DNA from: Rhodopseudomonas sp.
GTDB lineage: Bacteria; Pseudomonadota; Alphaproteobacteria; Rhizobiales; Xanthobacteraceae
DNA length: 64,000 nucleotides
NCBI GenBank assembly: GCA_016124795.1
Contig: WGNB01000051.1
Coordinates: 1 to 64,000 of the forward strand
Direction: 5' to 3'
Both the position numbers and the translations under genes were made by a program. Every line of letters starts with the position of its first letter. The stretch's first letter is position 1. Below, one piece after another: positions 26,138-33,648 of this stretch. The notes under the pieces are model-generated. The model did not search any database and was not told the DNA's origin. It saw only the letters and a list, made by a program, of their open reading frames with translations.

Positions 26138-27802
26138 ATGTCGATGACCGTTGAAAATACCTCCCTTCCGGGTGCCGAATCCATGAGTGTCGCCGATTTG
26201 CGCGCGCTGGCCGAACAATCGAACGCCTGGCCGTTCGAGGAGGCGAAAAAGCTCGTCGCCCGGCTGAAGGCGAAGCCGAAGGACGAGGTGATTTTCGAGA
26301 CCGGCTATGGCCCCTCCGGCCTGCCGCACATTGGCACCTTTGGCGAGGTTGCGCGCACGACGATGGTGCGCCACGCCTTCCGCGTCCTGACCGAGGACAA
26401 GATCAAGACCCGGCTGATCGCCTTCTCCGACGACATGGACGGTTTCCGCAAGGTGCCGGACAACGTGCCGAACAAGGAGATGCTATCCGCCCATCTCGGC
26501 AAGCCCTTGACCAAGGTGCCGGATCCTTTCGGCACCCATCCGAGCTTCGGCGAGCACAACAACGCGCGGCTGCGCGCTTTTCTCGATCATTTCGGCTTCG
26601 ATTACGAATTCATGTCGTCGACCGAGTGTTACAAGTCGGGCCGTTTCGATGAAACGTTGCTCCGGATGCTGGCGCGGCTCGACAAGGTGATGGCGATCAT
26701 GCTGCCCTCGCTGCGCGAGGAACGCGCCGCGACCTATTCGCCGTTCCTGCCGATCGACCCGCGCAGCGGTGTGGTGCTGCAGGTGCCGGTCGTGGCGCAT
26801 GACGCCAAGCGAGGCATGATCACCTTCGATGAACCGACGTCGGGCGAGCGTTTCACCGTGCCGGTGACCGGCGGCGCCTGCAAGCTGCAATGGAAGCCGG
26901 ACTGGGCCATGCGCTGGGTCGCGCTCGGTGTCGATTATGAAATGGCCGGCAAGGATCTGATCGATTCGGTCAAGCTGTCGGGCCAGATTTGCAAAGCGCT
27001 CGACGGCAAGCCGCCGGAAGGTTTCAACTACGAACTCTTCCTCGACGAGAATGGTCAGAAGATTTCCAAGTCGAAGGGCAACGGCCTGACCATCGACGAG
27101 TGGTTGCGTTACGCCTCGCCGGAAAGCCTGTCGCTGTTCATGTATCGCGAGCCGAAGGCGGCCAAGCGGCTGCATTTCGACGTGATCCCGCGGATGGTCG
27201 ACGACTATCAGCAGTTCCTCGATGGCTATCCGCGACAGGAACCCAAGCAGCAATTGTCGAACCCGGTCTGGCACATCCACGGTGGGCATCCGCCGCAGGT
27301 GGAAATGCCGGTGGCTTTCTCGATGCTGTTGACGCTGGTGTCGTCGTCGAACGCGGAGAATGCCGAGACGCTGTGGGGCTTCATTGGCCGTTATCGGCCG
27401 GGCGTGACGCCGCAGACGCATCCCAAACTGAATGCGCAGGTCGAATACGCCATTCATTATTTCCGCGATTTCGTGGCGCCGGGCAAAACCTTCCGCGAGC
27501 CGACCGATCAGGAACGCGCGGCGCTGATCGATCTGCGCGATGCCTTGTCGCAACTGCCGGCCGACAGCGATGCCGGCGCGATCCAGGACGTGGTCTATGA
27601 GATTGGCCGACGTGAGCCGTTCCTCGACGAGAAGAAGAAGGCCAAGGACGGCAAGCCGGGCGTGTCGCTCGACTGGTTCAACATGCTGTACCAGGTGCTG
27701 CTCGGCCAGGAGAAGGGCCCGCGTTTCGGCTCCTTCGTCGCGGTCTACGGTTTGCAGAACACCGTCGACATGATCGACGGCGCGCTGGCCCGGTCGGCGT
27801 AA
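26138..27802 (+). CDS. lysS: Class I lysyl-tRNA synthetase
   Basis: 554 residues from ATG 26138 (GGAG 6 bases upstream). It charges tRNA-Lys and is the archaeal-type class I enzyme found in many alphaproteobacteria in place of the class II form. HIG (64-66) in [20 protein letters not shown] and KISKSKG (about 307-313) are the class I signatures. The length and the C-terminal helical domain are normal for the family. This is an essential housekeeping gene unless a class II LysRS exists elsewhere. It converges with the carbonic anhydrase gene across a palindromic repeat. Confidence 0.95.
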   Translation: MSMTVENTSLPGAESMSVADLRALAEQSNAWPFEEAKKLVARLKAKPKDEVIFETGYGPSGLPHIGTFGEVARTTMVRHAFRVLTEDKIKTRLIAFSDDMDGFRKVPDNVPNKEMLSAHLGKPLTKVPDPFGTHPSFGEHNNARLRAFLDHFGFDYEFMSSTECYKSGRFDETLLRMLARLDKVMAIMLPSLREERAATYSPFLPIDPRSGVVLQVPVVAHDAKRGMITFDEPTSGERFTVPVTGGACKLQWKPDWAMRWVALGVDYEMAGKDLIDSVKLSGQICKALDGKPPEGFNYELFLDENGQKISKSKGNGLTIDEWLRYASPESLSLFMYREPKAAKRLHFDVIPRMVDDYQQFLDGYPRQEPKQQLSNPVWHIHGGHPPQVEMPVAFSMLLTLVSSSNAENAETLWGFIGRYRPGVTPQTHPKLNAQVEYAIHYFRDFVAPGKTFREPTDQERAALIDLRDALSQLPADSDAGAIQDVVYEIGRREPFLDEKKKAKDGKPGVSLDWFNMLYQVLLGQEKGPRFGSFVAVYGLQNTVDMIDGALARSA

Positions 27803-27808
27803 GCAAGC

Positions 27809-27903
27809 GTCATCCCCAGGTGTCATCGTCCGCGAAGGCGGACGATCCAGTAATCACCGACGAATCCGTGGTCACTGGATGCCCGCCTTCGCGGGCATGA
27901 CAG
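27809..27903. repeat. Intergenic palindromic repeat with two perfect hairpins
   Basis: The element is bounded by GTCAT-type ends. It contains a 9-bp stem ATCGTCCGC-GAAG-GCGGACGAT (27825-27846 in two arms) and a 7-bp stem TGCCCGC-CTTC-GCGGGCA (27880-27897). The outer CCAGT/ACTGG arms join them. It lies between the convergent lysS and carbonic anhydrase genes, where it could end both transcripts. Sequences of this style are common between genes in Bradyrhizobium and relatives. Confidence 0.75.
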
Positions 27904-27934
27904 CCTCTATTTGTGGCGCTTTCGACTAGCTACA

Positions 27935-28687
27935 TCAGGACATCAGCACGAAGCGTCGGTCGATCTTCTGCGGCGGACGCGCGTTCATCGGAAACAGCTT
28001 GGCGAAAGCGTCGATGTCGGCTTTCGCCACCGTGATCGGCTCGCGCAGCAGCAGCCAGTTGACGACTTCGCTGCATGGCGGCGTCGTCAGCGAGCCGGAA
28101 TAGCGGTAATAGCCACGCTTGCCCGGCAGCAGCTTCGTCATGTCGACGCCGGCTTTCATCTTGATCGGGTCGCCGGCCTTGTCCGGCATCGCGGCGGCGA
28201 TCTGCGCGAAGGCGGCGTTGGCTTTGCCCGCGGTCATCAGCACGCCGACCACGGCCAGGCCGCCGGCTTTGTTGCGATGTACGAAGTGGCATTCCATCGG
28301 ATAATTCTTGCCGGCGATCAGATGCTCGCTGGGATGATGGAAATGGAACTGCAGCAATTCGTAGCTGTCGGCGCCGACCTTCAGGCCGTCGCCTGCCGGG
28401 GTATTGATCTGAATGGTGTGGCCGTTATTGACGATCATGTCGGCCTTGTTGCGCCATGAAATTTGCAGCGGCGCCAGATTTGATTTGATGCTGCTTTCGA
28501 TGTTGATCGGCGACTGCTGCGAGCCGACCGAACAGACCTTGCTGGCGGCATCGACATCGCCCCAATGGGCCGGGCCGTGATCGCCTTCATAACTCCAATG
28601 CGCGCCTTCGGCGGCGAAGCCGGTCGAGGCGCAAAGCGGGCACAGGGCCAAGCCGGCGAGTGCCTTCAGCGCGTGGCGTCGGTTCAT
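27935..28687 (-). CDS. Alpha-class carbonic anhydrase, periplasmic
   Basis: 250 residues from ATG 28687. The longer ORF start at 28732 is unlikely because it precedes the signal. The N-terminus MNRRHALKALAGLALCPLCA has a twin arginine and a hydrophobic core, so Tat or Sec export is likely. Zinc ligands are H115 and H117 in FHFHHPSEH and H134 in ECHFVH. HWSYEG, GSQQSPINI and SGSLTTPPCSE are typical of alpha-CA, with C52 and the C of TPPC able to form the usual disulfide. It interconverts CO2 and bicarbonate in the periplasm. Confidence 0.93.
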   Translation of the reverse strand: MNRRHALKALAGLALCPLCASTGFAAEGAHWSYEGDHGPAHWGDVDAASKVCSVGSQQSPINIESSIKSNLAPLQISWRNKADMIVNNGHTIQINTPAGDGLKVGADSYELLQFHFHHPSEHLIAGKNYPMECHFVHRNKAGGLAVVGVLMTAGKANAAFAQIAAAMPDKAGDPIKMKAGVDMTKLLPGKRGYYRYSGSLTTPPCSEVVNWLLLREPITVAKADIDAFAKLFPMNARPPQKIDRRFVLMS

Positions 28688-28807
28688 ATGGGGTCCCCCC
28701 GGGATTCGTGAAGCGGTGACCCAGATTAGCATGACGCCGCCATGGCCGTCACGATCTCGCGCGACAGCCTTTGCGCTCCGTTAAGATAAAAGCCCAGCTA
28801 TTTTATG

Positions 28808-29437
28808 TTACTGGCTGACCCAGACGATGCGGGCGATCCATTCCACCTCGGACATCGGCAATGAACGGTCGCGGTGTTCGGCGTTGAGCGATTTCAGTTC
28901 GATCAGCTTGGTGGTCTTGCGCTTGAGCTCCTTGACCGTGACTTCGCCGCCCTTGGTCTTGACCACGACGCGATCGCCCTTGCGTACCGGAGCGGCCGGC
29001 GAGACGACGATGACGTCGCCGTTGCGATAAGCCGGCTTCATCGAATCGCCGGAGATCTCCAGCGCATAGGCGTGTTCGTCGGTAACCGAGGGCAGGGCGG
29101 TTTCTTCCCAGCCCTTGCCGACCGGGAAACCGCCGTCGTCGAAATAGCCGCCGGCGCCGGCTTCGGCGAAACCGATCAGCGGCACGTTGGAGATAGTCTG
29201 CTTGCCGCCGTCGGTGATCAGGGTGACGAAGGTGTCGACCTTGGTATTGGTCGCGGCCAGCGCCTTGGCGACCGATTCGGTCGACGGCCAGCGCGGCCGG
29301 CCTTCCGGCGTGATGCGCTTGGACTTGTTGAAGGTGGTCGGGTCGAGGCCGGCTTTTTTGGCGAGTCCCGAGGCGGTCAGCTTGGAGCGGGCCGCAAGCT
29401 TGTCGATCGCAGACCAGATCTGGGTGTGTGTCAGCAT
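28808..29437 (-). CDS. S24-type transcriptional repressor (LexA/CI-like)
   Basis: 209 residues. The N-terminal DNA-binding region (about 1-65) has ASGLAKKAGLDPTTFNKSKR as recognition-type helices. The C-terminal S24 domain has a putative self-cleavage point AEAGAGG (91-97), nucleophile S132 in ISGDSMKPAYRNGD and general base K169 in GEVTVKE, 37 residues apart as in LexA. It could respond to RecA or DNA damage. No prophage genes surround it. It is divergent from pyrD. The full LexA of the organism is probably another gene. Confidence 0.88.
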   Translation of the reverse strand: MLTHTQIWSAIDKLAARSKLTASGLAKKAGLDPTTFNKSKRITPEGRPRWPSTESVAKALAATNTKVDTFVTLITDGGKQTISNVPLIGFAEAGAGGYFDDGGFPVGKGWEETALPSVTDEHAYALEISGDSMKPAYRNGDVIVVSPAAPVRKGDRVVVKTKGGEVTVKELKRKTTKLIELKSLNAEHRDRSLPMSEVEWIARIVWVSQ

Positions 29438-29670
29438 GGCGTCACCGGCTGTGCGTGGCGGCGATCGGCGCTCCCGCGCCGGGAGACGATGGCCTTGATT
29501 CGAATATAGGAATTATAGCCTCAGATTGGCAGTTTGTCACAATATTTCGGAAGCCGGGTCCCGGAAATCGTTTCGCTGCCCGTTTTTTTGGACAGCCGCC
29601 GCCTTGGTCGGTAGGGTCGGATCATGCAAGACCTTTTCCGACCTTCGAACCTGATGTGGACCTGCCAGCG

Positions 29671-30765
29671 GTGATTGGCTTTTTCGACCGTTTGTCGCGC
29701 CCGTTGTTGCGGGCCCTCGATCCTGAAGACGCCCATATGCTGGCGCTCAAGGCAATGCGGCTGGTGCCGCGCGTTCGTCCCGTGGCCGACCCGCCTGAAT
29801 TGAAAGTGCGGGCTTTCGGGCTGAATTTCCCGAACCCGATCGGTTTAGCCGCCGGTTTCGACAAGGACGCGATAGCCCCCGATGCGTTGCTGCGGCTTGG
29901 CTTCGGTTTTGTCGAGATCGGCACCATCACGCCGCGGCCGCAGGCCGGTAACCCGAAACCACGGGTGTTTCGCCTGGAAGCCGACGGTGGGGTCATCAAC
30001 CGGCTCGGGTTCAACAATGGCGGGGCGGCGGCGGCGCTGGCCCGGCTGGCGGCGCGGGCCAATGCCGGCGGCGTCGTCGGGGTCAATATCGGCGCTAATC
30101 GCGATTCGACCGATCGGGCCGAGGACTATGTCCGGTTGATCGAGACCTTCGCGGCGGTTGCCAGCTATTTCACCGTCAACGTCTCGTCGCCGAACACGCC
30201 CGGGTTGCGCAACCTGCAACAGGCCGAGGCGCTCGACGATCTGCTGGCGCGCGTCATCGACGCTCGCGAACGGGTGCGGCCGCGCGCCGGTCCGACGCCG
30301 GTGCTGGTCAAGATCGCTCCCGATCTGTCCTTGTCCGATCTCGATGACATTGTCGGCGTCGCCCGCAAGCACCGCGTCGACGGCATGATTGTGTCCAACA
30401 CCACGATCACCCGACCGGCTTCGCTGCGTGAGCAGGAGAAGGCGCGGGAAGCCGGCGGCCTGTCCGGCCGGCCGGTGTTCAAGCTGTCGACCCGGATGCT
30501 GGCGGAAACCTTTGTTCGGGCCGAGAGTCAGTTTCCGCTGATCGGCGTCGGTGGCATCGATTCGAGCGCGACCGCGATCGCCAAGATCAAAGCCGGCGCG
30601 ACGCTGGTCCAAGTCTATAGTGGACTGGTCTATCGCGGCATCGGACTGGTGTCCGAGATCAAGAGCGGCATTGTCGCCGCGATCAAACGCGGTCACCGCG
30701 ATTCGCTGGCCGCGATGGTCGGCGCCGACGCGGCCGATATCACCGCCGAGAGTTGGCCGGCCTGA
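29671..30765 (+). CDS. pyrD: Dihydroorotate dehydrogenase (quinone), class 2
   Basis: About 364 residues from GTG 29671 (VIGFFDRLSRPLLRALDPEDAH). No ATG is available before the conserved core, and GTG 29656 is an alternative. It is the membrane-associated enzyme of pyrimidine synthesis, passing electrons to quinone. The N-terminal amphipathic helix for membrane docking, GLAAGFDKDA, the FMN site, catalytic Ser in NVSSPNTPGLRNLQ, SNTTITRP and IGVGGIDSS are all in order. The C-terminal VQVYSGLVYRGIGLVSEI is diagnostic of class 2. Confidence 0.93.
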   Translation: MIGFFDRLSRPLLRALDPEDAHMLALKAMRLVPRVRPVADPPELKVRAFGLNFPNPIGLAAGFDKDAIAPDALLRLGFGFVEIGTITPRPQAGNPKPRVFRLEADGGVINRLGFNNGGAAAALARLAARANAGGVVGVNIGANRDSTDRAEDYVRLIETFAAVASYFTVNVSSPNTPGLRNLQQAEALDDLLARVIDARERVRPRAGPTPVLVKIAPDLSLSDLDDIVGVARKHRVDGMIVSNTTITRPASLREQEKAREAGGLSGRPVFKLSTRMLAETFVRAESQFPLIGVGGIDSSATAIAKIKAGATLVQVYSGLVYRGIGLVSEIKSGIVAAIKRGHRDSLAAMVGADAADITAESWPA

Positions 30766-30879
30766 TCCGCGTCCGAAGCGTGCGTTTGAAGCGCGCGCTC
30801 AAGGGGTGGACGCTGTCCGATGGATGACTAGACTTGTTCCCGCGCGAGTTGCCGCGCCATCGCTCGGGAGCAACAGATC

Positions 30880-31914
30880 ATGCCTGATAATAAATATCGA
30901 TCCACGCCGCGGCCCGTTTTGCGAGCCATCGGCGGGGCCTCGCTTGCTTTGTTTCTGATTGTTTCCGGATCGGTCGTGACGGGGGGTGTTGCCACGGCAT
31001 CGGCTCACGACGTCAATCTGCACAAATTGCCGCTCGGCGATGGCAAGATCTCGCACGGACCGAAGGTGGGTTGGATCTGGGCTTGTCATATCGATCCACA
31101 GGCGGGCGGTGCACAGCGTGTCGGACCGTGGATCAACGAGCGCGCTGGCACTTATGACCTGACCGCCAAGATCGCGGTGCGCGGTTCGGTACGATGGCCG
31201 CACAAATTCAACGTGTATGTCAAAGATGGCCGCCGGATTCTATCGACCAACGATCTGCCGGATCATCCGACCGGCCGCTTTCCGGTTTCTCGCGACGATC
31301 CGGCGTACCGGATCGATCGCAATCCGAACAGCATTGCCCGTCACGATTTCACCATCGAACTGCCGGCGCACCCGCGGCCGGCGGCGCAGGCGCATTGCGC
31401 GCCCGGTGCGGTCGGCATCTTGCTGACCGGCGTTGCCCTGTTCAACGCGCTCGACGCGCCCGGCCGCGACGCCGTTGCTCATGAAGTGCAGGACAGTTGT
31501 CATGGCCATCCGCAGGAAAGTGGCGTCTATCATTATCACAGCCTGACCAATTGCATCGCCGATAAGCCGGGGCCGGACGGCAATTCGCCGCTGGTCGGCT
31601 ACGCGATCGACGGATTCGGCATTTATGGCCGTTATGAGAACGGCAAGCCGTTGAGCACGTCCGATCTCGACGCCTGTCATGGTCGCACCAGCAAGGTTAA
31701 TTGGGACGGCCAGGAGGTCGAGATTTATCACTACGTCGCGACGCCGGATTTCCCTTACACCGTCGGTTGTCTGCGCGGTGATTTCAGTCGCGAACTGGTG
31801 CGCAAGATCGGTGGTCCGCCGCCGCGCCGGCGTGGTCCGCCCGGCGGCGGTCCCGGCGGTTTCGGTCCGCGTGGTTTCGGGCCGCCGCCATTTGACGGTC
31901 CGCCGCCGCGTTGA
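30880..31914 (+). CDS. YHYH-domain secreted protein
   Basis: 344 residues. An N-terminal signal (IGGASLALFLIVSGSVVTGGVATASA) precedes the mature start near AHDVNLHKLP. The YHYH domain is defined by SGVYHYHSLTNC, with GYAIDGFGIYGRYENG after it. Several Cys/His pairs (AHCAPG, DSCHGH, DACHGR) could bind a metal. The last 35 residues are a Pro/Gly/Arg/Phe-rich tail. Function of the domain is unknown. The stop codon directly abuts the stop of the convergent MATE gene. A ribosome binding site GGGAG is about 11 bases from the start. Confidence 0.85.
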   Translation: MPDNKYRSTPRPVLRAIGGASLALFLIVSGSVVTGGVATASAHDVNLHKLPLGDGKISHGPKVGWIWACHIDPQAGGAQRVGPWINERAGTYDLTAKIAVRGSVRWPHKFNVYVKDGRRILSTNDLPDHPTGRFPVSRDDPAYRIDRNPNSIARHDFTIELPAHPRPAAQAHCAPGAVGILLTGVALFNALDAPGRDAVAHEVQDSCHGHPQESGVYHYHSLTNCIADKPGPDGNSPLVGYAIDGFGIYGRYENGKPLSTSDLDACHGRTSKVNWDGQEVEIYHYVATPDFPYTVGCLRGDFSRELVRKIGGPPPRRRGPPGGGPGGFGPRGFGPPPFDGPPPR

Positions 31915-33234
31915 TCAGGTTCGGGCCGGAATGGTGCGGGCGAGCGCCGGATAACGTGCCGCCTGCAAGACGCCGCGCGCGATGAAGAAAGAGAGAATGG
32001 CGATCCATAAGCCGGTATTGCCGAGCGGCAGCGTGGCCCACCAGGTGCCGAGATATATCAGGAAAGCCGCGACCATCAGGTTGCGCATGTCGCGCACCCA
32101 GGTCGCGCCGATATAGATGCCGTCGAAGCAGAAGGCCATCACGCCGCAGACCGGCGCCAGCGCCGCCAGCCACAGAAAACGATGCGCGACCAGCCGGACG
32201 TCGGGGCTCGCGGTCATCAGGTCGATTAGTGGCGAACCGATCAGCATGAAAATCGCCGTCGCTGCTGCGCCGAACACGAAGCCCCAGACCACGATCAGCC
32301 GGACCGTGTGGCCGAAGGCCGCGCGGTCGCGTGCGCCAAAAGCGCGTCCACATAATTGCTCGGCGGCATTGGCCAGTCCGTCGAGAAAGAACGCGCCGAC
32401 CAGCGTGAAGTTATGCAGCACAGCGTTGGCGGCGAGCGTCACGTCGCCGGCCTGTGCACCCTTGGCGGTGAAGAACAGAAAGGCCGCGATCAGCGCGGCG
32501 GTACGGATCATGATGTCGCGGTTGATCGCCAGCATGCGCCCGATCTTGCCGGCGTCGAACAGGATCGCGCCTTTCAGGTCGAGGCTGGCGCCGATCATGT
32601 GCCAGGCGATCGCCAGTCCAATGATAAGGCCGCAGCTTTCCGCAATGACGGCGGCGAATGCCGCGCCTGAAATGCCCCAGTCGAGGCCAAGCACGAAGGC
32701 GACGGTAAGCGCCATGTTGATAACGTTGACGGCGATCTGGATCGCCAGGGCGAGCAGGGGCCGCGCCAGGCCGACCAGCCAGCCGAGCATGACGTAATTG
32801 CCGAGGGCGAAGGGCGCCGACCACAGCCGGATGAAGAAATATTGCCGGGCGGCGTCGGTGACGCTGCCGCTGCCGCCCATGATGTCGAAGACCGCCGTCG
32901 CCATGGGGGCTTGCAGCGCAATCAGGGCAAGACCGATGGCCGCGGCCGTTATCAGCGCCCGCACCAATACCGCGCGTTGTTCGCCGGGATCGCGGGCCCC
33001 GAACGCCTGCGCGGTCAAGGCCACGGTGCCCATGCGCAGGAAGCCGAACAGCCAGAACATGCAGTCGAACACCAACGCCGCCATGGCCACGCCGCCGAGG
33101 ATCGCGGCATCGCCGAGCCGGCCGATCGTCGCGGTGGCGACGACGCCGAGCAACGGCGTCGTGACGTTGGCCAACATCGCAGGCCCGGCCAGCGCGAAGA
33201 TCTGGCGGTTGCCGACCGCGAATGACTCGGACAA
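31915..33234 (-). CDS. MATE family multidrug/efflux transporter, DinF-like
   Basis: About 439 residues from a TTG at 33234 (LSESFAVGNRQIFALAGPAM). The open frame extends to 33342 but would overlap the DUF6460 gene, so I prefer the TTG 23 bases after that gene's stop. It has twelve hydrophobic helices in two homologous halves, with the typical N-terminal ALAGPAMLANVTTPLLGVVATATIGRLG and GFLRMGTVALTAQAFGA. DinF/NorM-type carriers expel organic cations with sodium or proton exchange. Probably co-transcribed with DUF6460. Substrate unknown. Confidence 0.9.
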   Translation of the reverse strand: MSESFAVGNRQIFALAGPAMLANVTTPLLGVVATATIGRLGDAAILGGVAMAALVFDCMFWLFGFLRMGTVALTAQAFGARDPGEQRAVLVRALITAAAIGLALIALQAPMATAVFDIMGGSGSVTDAARQYFFIRLWSAPFALGNYVMLGWLVGLARPLLALAIQIAVNVINMALTVAFVLGLDWGISGAAFAAVIAESCGLIIGLAIAWHMIGASLDLKGAILFDAGKIGRMLAINRDIMIRTAALIAAFLFFTAKGAQAGDVTLAANAVLHNFTLVGAFFLDGLANAAEQLCGRAFGARDRAAFGHTVRLIVVWGFVFGAAATAIFMLIGSPLIDLMTASPDVRLVAHRFLWLAALAPVCGVMAFCFDGIYIGATWVRDMRNLMVAAFLIYLGTWWATLPLGNTGLWIAILSFFIARGVLQAARYPALARTIPART

Positions 33235-33257
33235 GTGGGTATCCCGCTGGCGTCCGG

Positions 33258-33569
33258 TCAGCGGCCGCGTGGGGCGTTGAATACCCGCGTCAGCAGCCAG
33301 ATCGGGATGACGATGACCGCGCCGAGCAGGAAATAGCCCCACAGCCAGCGGATCGAGTCGAAGCCCATGTTCCAGATCGACCGGATCAGGCGTTCCAGGC
33401 TGTGCCAGATGTCGAACGGGTTGAGGCCGAGCGCCGACAGGATGACCCCGACCAGGATCGATACCAGAATCAGCCGGCCGATGACGGCCAGCGGCGAACC
33501 GCCGAAAATCCGGGTTCCGATGTCGTTGCTCATGGGGGCTTCAATCCTGGCTTTGTCATTTTCGGTCAT
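33258..33569 (-). CDS. DUF6460-type small membrane protein
   Basis: 103 residues from ATG 33569, preceded by AGGA at 7 bases; a TTG two codons earlier is less likely. After a polar N-terminus, RIFGGSPLAVIGRLILVSILVGVILSALGLNPFD forms helix 1. A middle amphipathic stretch (IWHSLERLIRSIWNMGFDSIRWLWGY) leads to helix 2 (FLLGAVIVIPIWLLTRVF). The pattern matches a family of uncharacterised alphaproteobacterial membrane proteins. It precedes the MATE gene in an apparent two-gene unit. Confidence 0.8.
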   Translation of the reverse strand: MTENDKARIEAPMSNDIGTRIFGGSPLAVIGRLILVSILVGVILSALGLNPFDIWHSLERLIRSIWNMGFDSIRWLWGYFLLGAVIVIPIWLLTRVFNAPRGR

Positions 33570-33648
33570 CGGCAAATCCTAGCACGAACCCGCGTTTGGC
33601 TGGCACGACCTTGCGGCGCTGCCCTCCGATATGTCTTAGAATCCACCG

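Noticed and set aside
28808-29437. S24 repressor taken as sign of a prophage
   Set aside because: Neighbours are carbonic anhydrase and pyrD. There are no integrase, portal, terminase or tail genes.
29428-29670. Upstream extension of the pyrD reading frame
   Set aside because: It overlaps the divergent repressor start, and the extra 81 residues have no similarity to class 2 dihydroorotate dehydrogenases, so GTG 29671 was preferred.
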